In this document: piece after piece, positions 23,401 through 34,797 of the stretch
Position numbering within the stretch: position 1 is the first letter of the stretch
Layout of the letters: every line of letters begins with the position of its first letter
NCBI GenBank assembly: GCA_902702965.1
Contig: CACRXP010000018.1
Span: 1,422,607-1,486,606 of the forward strand
DNA length: 64,000 nucleotides
DNA from: Spirometra erinaceieuropaei
Lineage: Eukaryota > Platyhelminthes > Cestoda > Diphyllobothriidea > Diphyllobothriidae
Reading direction: 5' to 3'
The notes under the pieces: generated by a model
The model's input: only the letters and a program-made list of their open reading frames with translations
Told to the model about the DNA's origin: nothing
The model's database searches: none
Position numbers and translations under genes: made by a program

Positions 23401-24239
23401 ATTGCTAATTTCTTTCCTAGTTAGAGTATAGTAATAAGACTGCTTGGCCAGTTGTCGACGATCAGATGAGAGGACGAATGTCGTCTAAGGGAAATACCTC
23501 TACGAGTTAATTAGTTTATAACTTACGTTGAAAATTTCAGCCGTAAGGAAGTCTACGGCAAATGATCATTCACGAGGAGATCCAGACTGGGTGGGCTTAC
23601 ATGGTCTGAGAAGCTCGAGAAAGCAGCACAAACGCCTACAGAGGACACTGCCTACAGTTGTATATAACAATAGTGGTAAGCATGACTTGAAGAGAGCCAG
23701 CAAACGGCCATTTAGACTTTTTCGGATGGGTTGATGACTACGACTTACAGTGAATTAAACGAGACATTAAATAGTCTATTCTGCCCGGATCTATCTGGCC
23801 GACGGTGAACAGAATGCAAAGAGAATGGCTAAGCCTCGGCCAGAAAGCCTCAGAAAATTAAGCACATGCGGTAAGTTCTGGACTGAGGATGAACCCGAGC
23901 GGGATAAGTGCAAATGGAGGCTGCTCCGATAGCAGTGACGTGTGGCTGGCTCGCTATATATATATCACAAACGATTGCTTTTAGAATTACCACAATTCCC
24001 TAATCTAAAGAACCCATATATTTTGGATGGCCACCGTTAGGGACGTCACCAAATGCACAACTGATTAACAATGTCGGACGAGGATGACAAAACCAACAAA
24101 ACTTTCGGGGGAACTAAAAAGTACCTTTTCAAGACAACCGCCTAAACTTGTAGTACGATTAAATATTGTGGAAAGTTGAGGGGACGGTTGTATCTCTGAC
24201 GATTATATCTCTATCAACTGACCAACTCGGACTTTGCTG
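20401..24239. other. 3.8-kb stretch with nothing recognised
   Basis: AT-rich, no open frame above about 130 codons, and no similarity to the other repeats in the window that I could see. A short (TA)n run is at 23954-23962. It may be old decayed repeat or unique intergenic sequence. Confidence 0.4.
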
Positions 24240-24460
24240 GTGCCAAAAAAGGAAGGCAAGGCGACGTCGACGACTCAGCGCATTGTTCTCTCTATAAACA
24301 ACCTGACACCGGGTCCAGGTGGGGAGTAGGAAAAGAGAGTGTCATAGATGTTGTACAAGTCCACATTCACTATAAACTAAATAACGCGTAAGTTATCTTG
24401 CCTGCCTCACCATGCTGCGGGGCACACGGTGGACATCGTCAGGTACAACGGTCGAAATAT
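24240..24460 (-). repeat. Dispersed repeat family 1, copy d
   Basis: Read on the minus strand it gives the family order: a GTGTGC(C)CC(G)CAGCATGG block, the TTAGTTTATAGTGAATG block, CCACCTGGACCCGGTGTCAGG. It is in inverted orientation relative to copies a-c. Confidence 0.65.
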
Positions 24461-25239
24461 CATGTTCCATTCATACGAGAAATACGAAGTTTTTTACCAC
24501 ATTCCCGTATTTGTGTTACAAACCCAAGAATAAAACTGTGTTCCAGACATACGCACTGGGGTATTTTTTAAAGTCCTGCTGCAGTCTCAGATTGGGGATG
24601 CGTGATTTATTTGTAGTCTCAAATTTTAATCCGCACACCGCTTAAAGTTTTCTATCTTCCTGTGGGTACCTGCAAGTGCAAATGTAAGTCGAGTGTAGGG
24701 ACGCATAGCGCCGATGCAGTTATGTTACGCAAGTGGAGCTAAGTCGAAGATGGCAGAACTGGACTTACAGCTCGTACAGGTGGGCCCTAGAGAAACTGCG
24801 AACATAAATAACCACAGACAAACATGGCTAATTTTTATCCCCCCTAATAATGTCTGCGAGATACCTGAGGCTTATCACACTCAGAGCATCATACACCTGC
24901 CTTAAAATTGTAGGCCACACGATGATAACATGTCAAGGCAGATGCAATGAGGCCTGAATGTCCACCGACGGCCCAATCAACCGCTTTACTAGTTTGCCTG
25001 TGTATAGTTGGCTTTCCGAACATAACTGACATAAAACAGTGAAGGCGTGAAGCAGTTGGGTCCGCTAATCATCACCGCGCTCAACGAGGGCGCGGCGACA
25101 ATGCGAGACAAAACTTAACAATGTTTGAGAGGACGGACAAGATTGTTGACTATAAAAGCACGGGAGTAGCATTTCCTCGAAGCTGTAACTATCAACCGAC
25201 CTCAGCGGACAGATCTTAACGCAGATCATCCTCTACTGC
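24461..25239. other. No gene recognised
   Basis: Only short open frames; the longest (24412-24645) is unrelated to any domain I know. The right end may be the unrecognised 5' part of the LINE that follows. Confidence 0.3.
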
Positions 25240-26315
25240 AAACCATAAAAGACCGAACGTTGACTTCATTTAAGGTGAGGAGCTTGGTTTTCAAGAAAAG
25301 ACGACAATTCATTTGCAATTTGCTCCATCGAGCCGTTAGGAATCCAAAATTGCCCTACAGTTACTTGCATAAAATGCCCCGCAAGAGGAATCCGATTCCT
25401 GTAGTGACGAATGATGCCGGTTTGGTGATATCGGACAGCACGAACAAAGCTGACCATTTTTCTCAGTTCTTCCAATCTGTCTTCACAGGAGAAGCAGTTT
25501 TGAATCCGCCTAGTGTTGAAAGTTTAGGAGATTCAATTATTGAAAATATTGTGTTTCGACAGGAAACGATTTTGAAGAATTAAAATGCTTGACGGATGTA
25601 GATCTCCCGGCCCGGACAAGATCCCGGCAAAACTGCTCTTTGAGCTTGCCGACAGCTGGCCAAACCACTATCGCTTGAGTGCCAGAAATAGTTTGATGCT
25701 GGAATCCACCCCACAGACTGCGAAACGGCCCAGATTACACCGCTTCACAAAAGCCGTAATCGAGCTCTTACGACAAACTGCAGACTCCTCAGTCTGACAT
25801 CAATCTGATGTAAAGTGATGGAGAAAATCATCAAAAAGGATTTGATGACTTATTTGGAAATCAACAACCTCTTGACCAATGCACGATACGGCTTTCGTGG
25901 AGGAAGATCGTGTGTAACAAAATTTTTACATAAAATGCACAGTTGGGAAAGAGCACACGATATAAAACACGCTATGCATGTGGCCTACATCGATTTCCGG
26001 AAGGCGTTCGACAATATTCCGCACCAGCGCCTCCCTTAGAAGTCCAGCGTCATGGGCATCGGAGGCAAGCTTCCTAAATGGATCGATAATTTCCTCGTCG
26101 GCCGTTCTCAAATTGCCCGCATGGTACAACAGCAACGAAGACGCGAAGTCATAAAAAATGGACTCTCAGAAGACTCCATGCTCGGACCGACCCTCTATCT
26201 CTTGTTTTCTAATGATTGTGTTGAAGAGTTGGACTGTGATCGTGCCATGTTTGCACATGCTAGTAAAATCCGGAACGTCATCCACAATGCTACCGACGAG
26301 ACCATCATAGAATAG
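25240..26315 (+). mobile_element. CR1/Jockey-like LINE family I, RT N-terminal half (decayed)
   Basis: Linker and RT blocks appear in order. They are NPKLPYSYLHKM, NKADHFSQFFQSVFT, CRSPGPDKIPAKLLFELADS, MMEKIIKKDLM, RYGFRGGRSCVTKFLHKM, YIDFRKAFDNIPHQR, MGIGGKLPKWIDNFLVGRSQ and LGPTLYLLFSNDCVEELDCD. The catalytic box reads FAHAS in place of FADD, so it is dead. The copy is interrupted after ATDETIIE by minus-strand LINE DNA and resumes near 28590. Confidence 0.85.
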
Positions 26316-26690
26316 AATAAGTTTATTAAAGCGCCCCTTGGGCACTGTCAGTCTTCTTTGAACACAAGAAAAAAAACTTAAACAAACTCATCCATTTCGA
26401 CTGAAATTTGACTGCATTTGTCTTGGGTGTCTCTTTAACCAGTAGAGAGCGAATTGAGAGTTTGTTTTAAGTTAAAAAAACCTGAGTTCCAAGGAAAAAT
26501 TATTACAAAAGTTTTAAGAATGAACGACATGTACAACATAAAAATTAAAGTGTGCAGTTTGGTAGTTTCTGGGTGGGCATGAATAATACGTCCTTCATGG
26601 AAATCGAAGCACTTTAATATCGACCTGACCTTGAAAGTATTTCCCAGATGGGTAAGTTTTGGTGTGTTCTAGTTGGTGGTTGTCAATCCA
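26305..26690 (-). mobile_element. LINE 3' end (C-terminal RT and tail), inserted in family I copy
   Basis: It is colinear with 50571-50945 on the same strand over about 380 bp. The minus strand ends AATAAACTTATTCTATTC, a poly(A)-signal-like motif followed by a (TATTC)n tail. Upstream is a decayed C-terminal RT reading (FKVRSILKCFDFHEGR). Confidence 0.7.
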
Positions 26691-26699
26691 TCTGGCCAG

Positions 26700-27250
26700 C
26701 TGTAAAGGTGTAACGTCCCCTGATCTGAGGAGGGTTGTTTGATTGCCGTGACAGTTTTGGCGCGCGGACCTAGGATGGAGATGGCGTAGCCGCGTGTTGG
26801 TGAAGACGGCCGGTGTCCCTTCCTCTCTCTTCCGCCGATCCCTTCCCCCGCTCCGTACCGTGATGTAACCCTCGTACCGCTCCCCTCGCTACATCGGCAA
26901 CCCCCTCGGTCCCTCCCTGCAGTTGCCCACAGCGCTGCGTTCCCCACCGGTTTTCCAGCTGGCATGTTGCTCTCGCCCCTCCACCCAGACAGGTCACTCG
27001 ACTGTTGTAACTCATCCCGTTTGTACTTTTAACTGTCATTATGCACCTATTCAATTCCCTTTTCTGTTCATTATATCCTCTCGTCCACTGATCGTTTCTC
27101 CATCCTTTATGTATGAATGAGTATCGTGAACTGCCAACAATCCTATTCAGATCAACACAAGCCAGGATCTCTTCCTCGGTATTCCGTTATGTGGTGTGTG
27201 CTACCCTTGACGTCCTCGGCCGCTACAAGCTGTAAAGGGGCGGTCGCACA
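26700..27250. other. GC-rich segment with LTR-like ends
   Basis: It is strongly GC-rich compared with the AT-rich surroundings. CTGTAAAGGTGTAACGTCC is at the left and CTGTAAAGGGGCGGTCGCACA at the right, so the same CTGTAAAGG word marks both sides. It could be a solo LTR or another insertion. No partner copy is in the window. Confidence 0.3.
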
Positions 27251-27599
27251 TTTTCTTCGTGTTTTTCAGGAGGCTTGCCATAATCCTCTGGACTAAGAGC
27301 TGGAAAAGATGAATATAGATCAGGAGTAAGATACATATATACTGACCTACTGACCTATTCTGACATATTCAATGGTAAGTCACAATCAAAGCTGTCAAAA
27401 TAATATTGAATTATGTATCATATTGATTCTTGTGAATGTGACATTATAGGAGTAGTGGTCGACCGTTCACTATGGTCTAATATAGTTGTGTATATGCTTA
27501 ATATGACTTTAATATAGACTTACGTACATTTCATATGTAGGGTTTTATCGAAAGGGATGTTGTTATTAGCGCCTTAAGGGATATTTAGTGTCAGGTTAC
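27251..27599. other. Unassigned AT-rich stretch
   Basis: Probably 3' flank or tail of the minus-strand LINE to its right. No coding similarity seen. Confidence 0.3.
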
Positions 27600-28585
27600 A
27601 AAGCCGATAGAAATGATAAAGGCAGGGAAGAAGGAATATCACTATTTGTTCTATGTTTGTCAATGATGCTATCGTTCATAAATTTGATTGTTTTTAATGC
27701 AATGTTCCGGTGTTATACAAGCGATTGGTATCATCAGGGCCCTTGCGGACCAAATTCTTTATCAAAGAATTGACTTGAAAATGTGTATTGTTATTTGAAA
27801 GGATTTTCTTGGTTTTTATTTTAAACTCGATTAGGGTTCAACGTTTCCGGATAGAACTTGGAAGAGCATTCCCGATAGTGGCATATCTTATTGTGTAGAA
27901 ATTCGACCGTCAGGACTTTGTGAATTTGAGGATCCTTATAATATCTTCGTTATTTCTGGTGTTTCTGGGGGCGTTTTGGTTTGTTAGTAAATTCATTTTG
28001 AGAATATCTTGGTCATGAGTGAACTTGAATAAGAAGTTTAGACCATTTTGGAGTCTTCTGACTCAGAGTGGTCGAAGACCATACTTCTAAGTACGAACCC
28101 TGGGTGTTATCACTTCTGGACAAAGATCGAGTAAAACGCCTCTGAATGCCTTCTAGTTTCTTTCGGCCGTCTGAGGGCATTATACCGAAGAAAACTGAGC
28201 AATAATCTAGGAGAGGTAAAACATACATTTTGAAAAGTTGTATTCTTAATGCAGTTAAGGTGAAATTTTTACATATGAATCCACATAGCCGAGTGGCTTT
28301 CGGTGATATTTGTTGGACGTGGGGAGATAAATCAAGGGTATTTGTATAGCTGAGACCTAAATATTTTACCGATGGGGCCTCCGTTATTTCATTATCCTCG
28401 AAAATTATGGGCGGAAGTTTTTGTGGGCCAAAGATCAGGAGATGACATTTTTCGGTTGAAAAAGGCATCTGCCATTGACCACTCCATTCGCTGAGCTTTC
28501 TAAAGGTCAGTTTCAATTGTTCTGTGAATATTGGCAACTGTGTTCCCGTTATATACATAAGCAAGTTTAAGGTCCAAGAATATTT
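27600..28585 (-). mobile_element. LINE fragment, C-terminal RT (family II-like)
   Basis: The minus frame at 28564-28013 reads LTFRKLSEWSGQWQMPFSTE, KCHLLIFG, VKYLGLSYTNTLDLSPHVQQ, YVLPLLDYCSVFF and GRKKLEGIQRRFTRSL. These are the thumb and C-terminal part of a CR1/Jockey-like RT. Further decayed C-terminal sequence runs on to about 27600. It is 5'-truncated at the junction with the plus-strand LINE near 28585. Confidence 0.75.
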
Positions 28586-28589
28586 TCGT

Positions 28590-29300
28590 CGATTGGACGA
28601 GTAGATGGATGGCTTCTGTCCATCTACTCGGAAATGGGAACCACGTCCCTAATACGCGGCAATACTATCTGAAACGATACCGCTCCGAGAAACAAAACTC
28701 AGAAAGATCTCTGAGTCTGGGTTGCAGACAGCCTAAAGCCTTCTACGCAAGGTTGTAAGGCGGGTAAGGCCGCAACTTCAATACTATACGCCATCAAACG
28801 GACATTCACAGTTTTCGATGAAGGATGCTTGTCCAACGTCTTTGGCACGTTTGTACGGCCGCAGCTGGAATGTGCAATCCAGGCCTGGAGACCCTGGGCC
28901 CAGCAGGTTTGCAATCTACTTGAAAGGGTGTATAGGTGAACCAAAAAAACTAGTAAAAGGTCAGAGTACACTGCCCCATGAGACCCGCCTGAATATCCTT
29001 AATGTCTATCCTCGGACTTATAGATAAATGCGCGAATATTTAATACGAACATTGCGTATCGTGTGTGGCTTGGATTGCGCCCATTGGTGTGACAGCTATT
29101 TTCAAATCGCCACTACAAATGACCTCCAGAGACATCCCTTCAAACTACGTATGCCCTAAGAAAGAATATATGTGAAAAATTATTTTTTCTCCAGCCGTGC
29201 CATGAAACCGTGAAATGATCTGCCCGAGACGATTGTAATTTCTTAATTCGTGGAAACACTTAATCATCGACTTGACAGACATAGGCTGCAGCAACAAGCG
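28590..29300 (+). mobile_element. CR1/Jockey-like LINE family I, C-terminal RT (continuation of 25240 copy)
   Basis: Patches are KAATSILYAIKRTFTVFDEG, VFGTFVRPQLECAIQAWRPW, PHETRLNILNVYPRTYR and TTNDLQRHPFKLRMP. They follow, in protein order, the half that ends at 26315. Several stops and frameshifts are present. Confidence 0.75.
28598..28630. repeat. Perfect 12-bp inverted repeat at a LINE junction
   Basis: CGAGTAGATGGA, the 9-nt spacer TGGCTTCTG, then TCCATCTACTCG. The left arm and spacer fit the expected LINE coding (WTSRW...), while the right arm does not, as if the left arm was copied in reverse. Confidence 0.8.
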
Positions 29301-29811
29301 AACTATGTGACTGTGCAACCATAACTACCAGCAACCTATGTGAATCGATGTCTACATTCACTTGATGCTGGGATTTCTTTTTATTACCGCTAATCACTCC
29401 GATTTTCATGCGACAACGACCGAGTTCAAAGGCGTAACCAAACTCCCCTCAGATACACTGACTGACAGAGACTGTGCACTGACGGTCCGATACATTCTCA
29501 CAATCGGTCACTGAGAGCTATGTAAATGATTTGTGTGCATGACTTTCTTATGTCTAGGGATGAATAAACAAACCCACTACCCGAAACGTCCGACCTCCAT
29601 TAAACCTCCGACCTCCCGATTAACGCCCCTGTCTTCTGGTATGACACATGAGAAAGCCATTTTCATTGTCATTAGCACTGTTAATTACTTCGAGTTATCA
29701 AAGTTACGTAGGATTTATCACAAGTCATCTTTTTTTACAGGGAGTTGAAAGACTCACTGTTTTTTAGTTCGGGAGCCTTTTAATGTTCCATGAAGGCGAA
29801 CTACATATTTA
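29301..29811. other. No gene recognised between two LINE fragments
   Basis: The stretch at 29580-29640 is rich in CGACCTCC. No coding or repeat assignment. Confidence 0.3.
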
Positions 29812-30240
29812 AGTCAGTTTTAGTCAATTTATTAAGGGAATGAGGCTTTCGCACTTGAGCTCCCTATTCATATCGATAAACAGAAATGAAGTCATCAATT
29901 ACATCAGCAAATCGAAAAGTTAAAAAGTTAGCGGCAAGTGTGAGCCAGGCGCAAACTGTCGCCGCTAAAACAATCCTGATTATATGTACAATAGATTCTC
30001 AGCAAATAAGTATCTAGTCTACACTTAAAGGATTGGACACTTTCGGAAAGAACCACTGCATCAGGGAGTCCGTTCCATGCCCCTATGACCCTGTGAGAGA
30101 AGGCGTTCCGTCGGACGTCCGAATGAGCCAGCTTCCTCTGCAGTTTGAGGGGATGACCACGCAGACGGTCAGTCCCGGCCAATTCGAAGAATTCATGAAA
30201 GTCTAGGGCACACTCACGGCCTCTGACAATCCTGTGGTTT
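29812..30240 (-). mobile_element. LINE D 3' end (family I), split from 38421-40750
   Basis: The minus strand reads RIVRGRECALDFHEFFELAG, TDRLRGHPLKLQRKLAHSDV and RVIGAWNGLPDAVVLSESVQ. Then comes a 3' UTR ending AATAAATTGACTAAAACTGAC. The protein begins exactly where the RT of the copy at 38.4-40.7 kb stops (LNYRQLRGDLIQT). GGTTT at 30236-30240 recurs at 38421-38425, so this is most simply the other half of that element. Confidence 0.8.
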
Positions 30241-30413
30241 TTTTTCAGTTCAGTTCAGTTTATTGAGGGAAATAGGCGTAAGCCTTTCAGTACCCTATTT
30301 GCAACGTAAAAAATGTGTGGTGTACAGATTGATGTTCTGGGCTGAAATAGTTCGAACACGCCCATAATGATGGGACAAAATGAGAAGGAGTTACAGGGGG
30401 TGAGCTCGACTTC

Positions 30414-31901
30414 TCATCGCTCTTGGTCGTTTCGGAACATCAATATGTCCAGATTCTTCTTAAAACTTTGTATAGATGGTGACATCACAACATCTGCGGG
30501 AAGCTCATTCCATGGTTTGACCACCCGAACCGAGAAGGAGAACTTCCGCACATCCAGCCGTGCCTGCTGAGTGCGCAGTTTTAACGGGTGACCTCGGAGT
30601 TTGGTCGTGGTAGCAAATTCAAAAAAGTCCTCGAAGGCCAGAATGCAATCCAACCCCTTTACAATGCGGAAGGCTTGCAAGAGATCTCCGCGAAGTTGCC
30701 TGTAACTCAAAGGAAAGAGGTTCAGATTTACTAGGCGGGTCGCATAAGGAAAGGAGCTTTGACCCCTGACCATCTTCGTGGCTCTCCTCTGGACTCTTTC
30801 GAGGCAGTTTTGATCCACAACAGCCCACGGCCTCCAGTCTTGTATGCCGTACTCTAAATGCGGCCGGACGAATGTTCCGAATGTCTTAGAGAAAGCGTCT
30901 TCGTCAAAGTCCATAAACGCACGCTTGATGGCGTACAGTACGGACATTGTGGTTTTTGCCACTCTCGAACAGTGGGCGGATGGCCTTAGGGAACTGGTCG
31001 TCAGCACGCCGAGGTCCCTTTGAGCTTCGACCTCTTGTAGGGCTGCACTGCCCAGAAAGTAGCCTCTTGTGCTGGCGGATCTGGCTGTGTTGCCTAGGTG
31101 AAGTATGCTACATTTGGCAACGTTGAACCGCAGGAGCCAACGGTTTGACCACTCCTCCAACCGATTCAGGTTCATCTGCAGTCCGTCTTCATCGGCAGGA
31201 CCCCGAATTACACTCCATATCTTCATGTCATCCGCAAACATTGTTACTTCACAGTCTAAATCTCTTGCGGCATCGTCCACGTAGATAAGGAACAAAATGG
31301 GTCCCAGCACTGAACTCTGGGGGACACCACTCTCGACCATAGCCGGATCTGATTTTCCCCGACCGACGCACACAACCTGCCGTCGACCCACAAGGAAGTT
31401 TTCGATCCATTTAATGAAGTTGCCACCGATCCCTATTCTTTTCAGCTTATGTAAGAGCCTTTGGTGTGGCACAGTGTCGAAAGCCTTCTGGAAGTCGATG
31501 AAGGCTATGTGGACCGCGTGCCTGTCGTCGAGAGCTTGGGTCCAGCTCTGGAGAGATTGCAGCAGGTTTGTCGTGCAGGATCTTCCCTTCCGGAACCTAT
31601 GTTGGCATTTCGATAGCAGGCCGTGAACTTCCAGGAATTGCATCAGTTCAGTCTTTATGATCCTCTCCATCACTTTGCAGAGAATGCATGTCAAGCTTAT
31701 GGGCATGTAATTTGTCGTCGCTGCCCTGTTACCTCCTTTGTGTAGCGGAGTAATATGCGCCAGCTTCCAATCGACAGGAAGTGTTCCAGTGTCAAATGAC
31801 GTTTGAAAGTGCATCGACAAAGGCACAGAGAGCTCACTGGCAAGTTCCTTCAGAAGCTTGGGTGGAATCTCGTCTGGTCCTGGCGACTTCGATTCGTTCA
31901 A
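30414..31901 (-). pseudogene. LINE B ORF2, reverse transcriptase
   Basis: 495 residues with all RT blocks: SPGPDEIPPKLLKELA, DWKLAHITPLHKGG, the motif A region FIDFQKAFDTVPHQRLLHKL, the block VPQSSVLGPILFLIYVDDAA, and the catalytic box FADD at 31238-31227. The thumb follows (EEWSNRWLLRFNVAKCSILH) and the C-terminus RGHPLKLRTQQARLDVRK. The catalytic aspartates are present. The frame begins at a TTG that is not an initiator; it continues the endonuclease frame after a shift. SLTCILCK and RPISLT-type blocks show a few substitutions (YMPISLT). Confidence 0.9.
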
Positions 31902-31906
31902 TTCCT

Positions 31907-33457
31907 CTAATTCTCTTCGGCAATGCCTTCTGAGAAGAGTATATCACTGACGCTCGGAGTCGGCAGTCCTTCTGTGGAGGGAGGAAGGAACCTTGCCTCG
32001 TTTGTGTAGACTGATTGGAAAAACCGTGAGAAATACGCAGCTTTATCCCTACTATCAGCGATCTCAACGCCATCAGTATTCTTTATCAAGGGGATTTGAT
32101 GCCTGCTCCTTGTAGTTCGTCGGAGGTAGCTGTAGAGCAATTTTGGGTTCTGCGTTGCTTTTTGTAGCAAGGTCTTCTCGAATTCCCGCCGCGTCTGCAT
32201 TATCAGCTTCCTCAGTTTGTTCCTCTGTGTCTTGTAGGTGTTGAAATATTCACCTTGCTCAGTGACGCAGTATTTTCTCCACAATTTGTGCTTCCTGTTG
32301 ATTTCTTTCTTGAGGTTGCTATTTAGCCACCCAGGGCGTTTGTTCAGTCTTACAGTAGTCAGTGGGCAGTGGTTGTTGATGAGCTGCAGAAGGACATTCT
32401 TGAACAGCTCCCAGTCATCGTTGGCACTTCCCGTAAACAATGAGCCCCAGTCAAGACCGGATAAGTCTGCCCTCATCTGATTGAAGTCGCTCCGCCAAAC
32501 ATTACGCCTTTTGTGGTCTGGAGTATGTGAAATGGAGAATAACGAATAATCCCACATAAGCACTACGTGGTCACTTCGGCCAAGGGGCGGCATGGAGGCC
32601 ATCTCGTCTATGCTGTCTGGTGTTTTCGTAAAGACCAGATCCAGGCAGTTTGCCCTTTGTCCTTCACGTGTTCTCGTTGGGAACATTACATGCTGTGTGA
32701 GGCACGCATTTAATGTCTTGCTCAACAGGCGGTAATCGAATGCCGATTTTGGACCTGACGCTTGGAGGGTATTCCAGTTTGTTCCTGGTGCGTTGAAGTC
32801 GCCCATTATCGTGATGTTAGGTCGACTGGAAAATTTCCCCAACTGCTCCAATAGTTGAGTGTCGGCGATTCGGTCTGTCCTAGGTGGTCGGTAGACAGTA
32901 AGGACATCGAGACACGGGGAACCGGTAGCCTTGATGGTCAACCAGATAGCTTCCGTACTGCACGCAAACTTGGTGGTGTTATCCGACACTGCCAGACCGT
33001 CATTCACATACACAACGATACCACCACCCTGACGATGTTCCCTGTCCCTCCGATAAATTTGGTATCCAGGTAAGGCTACTTCGTTATCGCTAATATTCCC
33101 GGACAGCCAGGTCTCAGTTACTGCTAAAACATCTGGAGACAGCTCAACAAGGCAAAGTTTTAGTTCGTCTAGTTTCGATATGAGGCTTTGGGCATTCGTG
33201 TACAAGCACCTCAGTTTTGCACTAGCCGAATTTCCCGTTGCATTTGTTACTGTTGTGAGCATTACTCCGTTATCGCGGACGTCTTGTTCTCTAGGCTCTT
33301 CCGTTACCTGATTGGTTCCATTTACAAGCCTTGTTTCAGTCAGATCACTGGACGCTACGGGCTCACTTGTGTTGGCGCCTTGATCAGGTGGTTCAACGAA
33401 GGTGTCTGTTTTAGCTGAGTAGCTGTCGTCGTTCGTAGTATTACAGGCTGGTTCCAC
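31907..33457 (-). pseudogene. LINE B ORF2, apurinic-like endonuclease and linker
   Basis: 516 residues. The AP-type endonuclease domain shows LRCLYTNAQSLISKLDELKL, VLAVTETWLSG, GGGIVVYVNDG, VYRPPRTD, ITIMGDFNAPGTNWNTLQ, ANCLDLVFT and the terminal GRSDHVVLMWDY. This covers the catalytic N, E, GDFNAP and SDH motifs. The linker NPKLLYSYLRRTTRSR and the KAAYFSRFFQSVYTNEARFL block follow. It opens at GTG with no nearby ATG. It ends at TAG 31907, where the frame should pass into the RT, because of a one-base indel-type shift. Confidence 0.85.
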
Positions 33458-34299
33458 TGAAACGGCATATATTTCCGAACTACCTTCCCCTTGAAGATAG
33501 CCAGATTGTGTTCGCCATCCTTCAGTCTTGATTTGAACTCCAAGACAAGTTCCCGGCGTTTCAACCGTTCCGCTGGTGAATAGTCCGGTTGAAAAAAAAC
33601 CTGTTTGTGTGTGTTTCTGAGATCGGTTTTTTTAGAGAGGATAAACTTGATTTGCTCTTTGTTCTCCAGCGTAATTTTGAGAGGACGAGGTGGTTGTGCT
33701 ACTGTCCTGTCTTCACTCCTTTTTCCTATCCGGAATGCTTTCAGAACCTTTATTTCCATGTCTGCCGGCAGTAAATGATTTAGCAGACCACGAAAAGAAG
33801 CAAGGTCCTCTGAGACACGGTCTTCAGGTCTGACTGCATTCGATTCTGACAAACCCTGAATAACCAGACACTGCTGGCGAGCATGGTCCTCCTTACTCTG
33901 TCTTTCCAGTGAAAGCGCTGCATGTGGACGAGGACGATTTACGGAGTCATCGCTTGGACGCACACTTTTACTGTCTACCGACTGTCCCGAGCAACCCATC
34001 AGGGCTGGCTGGGACTTCAGAATCCTGTCATGGCGTTTCCCTCTCCCCTCTACCCACGGGTTTATGTCTTCGCATTCAGATAGGTGCTCTGTAGTGCGCT
34101 CGGGGTGGTTGCCAGAACAAGAGGGCAACAGTAGACTGGATGACCCAGGTATATCGTCTCCAGGCAGAACAGAAATCCCATCACTTACAGCAAGAGGCTT
34201 AGGTGAGATGGCTTCCGCGACAGGTAATATTTTTACTACATCGCTAAAGATATCGTGCGTGGGAATGGAGTCTCCCTTTATCGGCGGTTTCGTTTTCAT
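33355..34299 (-). pseudogene. LINE B ORF1, RRM-like RNA-binding part
   Basis: 314 residues opening at a real ATG. The C-terminal third (CLVIQGLSESNAV, AFRIGKRSEDRT, RPLKITLENKEQIKFILSKK, QVFFQPDYSPAERLKRRELV) has the layout of CR1-like ORF1 proteins, which bind element RNA as chaperones. The first ~150 residues are low-complexity and polar. Its last 103 nt overlap the start of the endonuclease frame in the -1 frame. Confidence 0.7.
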
Positions 34300-34550
34300 T
34301 GTCCTGCTGATACCGGCGTCTGCGGTTTTCGCTGTTGAGTTGCTACTCGTGTTTGAAGATTCCCCCGATGAGATATTTTTCGCGTTTTTTGCGTTTTGCT
34401 CTTCGTTTTTGGGATTCTAACACTGGACACGTTCTGGCCGACTACGGTCTGTTTCACGAGCGTCATTAAATCAGCAAGCTCCTTTTCCAGTTGTTCTACT
34501 TTGATTTGAATATCTGCGCACCCACCACAAGGCTCGTCTTCGTACCTCAC
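34296..34550 (-). pseudogene. LINE B ORF1, N-terminal part
   Basis: An 84-residue open frame with a CxxC pair (PCGGC) followed by a coiled-coil-like stretch IKVEQLEKELADLMTLVKQT and a basic segment (KTKSKTQKTRK). It opens with GTG and coding continues upstream, so the true N-terminus is missing. Its TGA overlaps the next ATG as ATGA (34299-34296). Either it was once one ORF now frameshifted, or the ATGA is a reinitiation site; the sequence does not decide. Confidence 0.6.
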
Positions 34551-34797
34551 AATTTTGCGGTAAATGAAATAAATAAATAAATTTTTTATTTAATGCCAGT
34601 TTACAGGCATTGTCAAGGGAAGCGATTAAACACAAATCCGACCAGCAGTGAAAAAAACTCCTGAGCTAAAGGGATTAAAATATAGTTGATGGTGGTTTTT
34701 ATGGTTTGGAGGGCTCAGGAGAAAAATCTGCCGGCGGTGGTAGAATATCGACCGTCAAGAAGGGGGGAGGTTGCACGGTATCGGAGATTATCGGACG

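Larger units (their letters stand above)
30241..34560 (-). mobile_element. LINE B: near-complete CR1-like element, family I
   Basis: It is a 4.3-kb element on the minus strand: ORF1 in two overlapping frames, then endonuclease and reverse transcriptase in two frames. The 3' end reads AATAAACTGAACTGAACTG followed by A8. This is the TGAAC-repeat tail typical of CR1-like 3' ends, with a poly(A)-signal-like AATAAA. The 5' end is probably truncated inside ORF1, because coding continues to the junction with LINE A. It is the best-preserved transposon in the window, with no internal stop inside the RT. Confidence 0.92.

Noticed and set aside
23954..23962. (TA)n run as a promoter
   Set aside because: No gene follows on either strand; simple repeat in AT-rich DNA.
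34296..34299. ATGA overlap as evidence of a bacterial-type operon
   Set aside because: It lies within a LINE in an intron-containing genome; no ribosome-binding site context applies.
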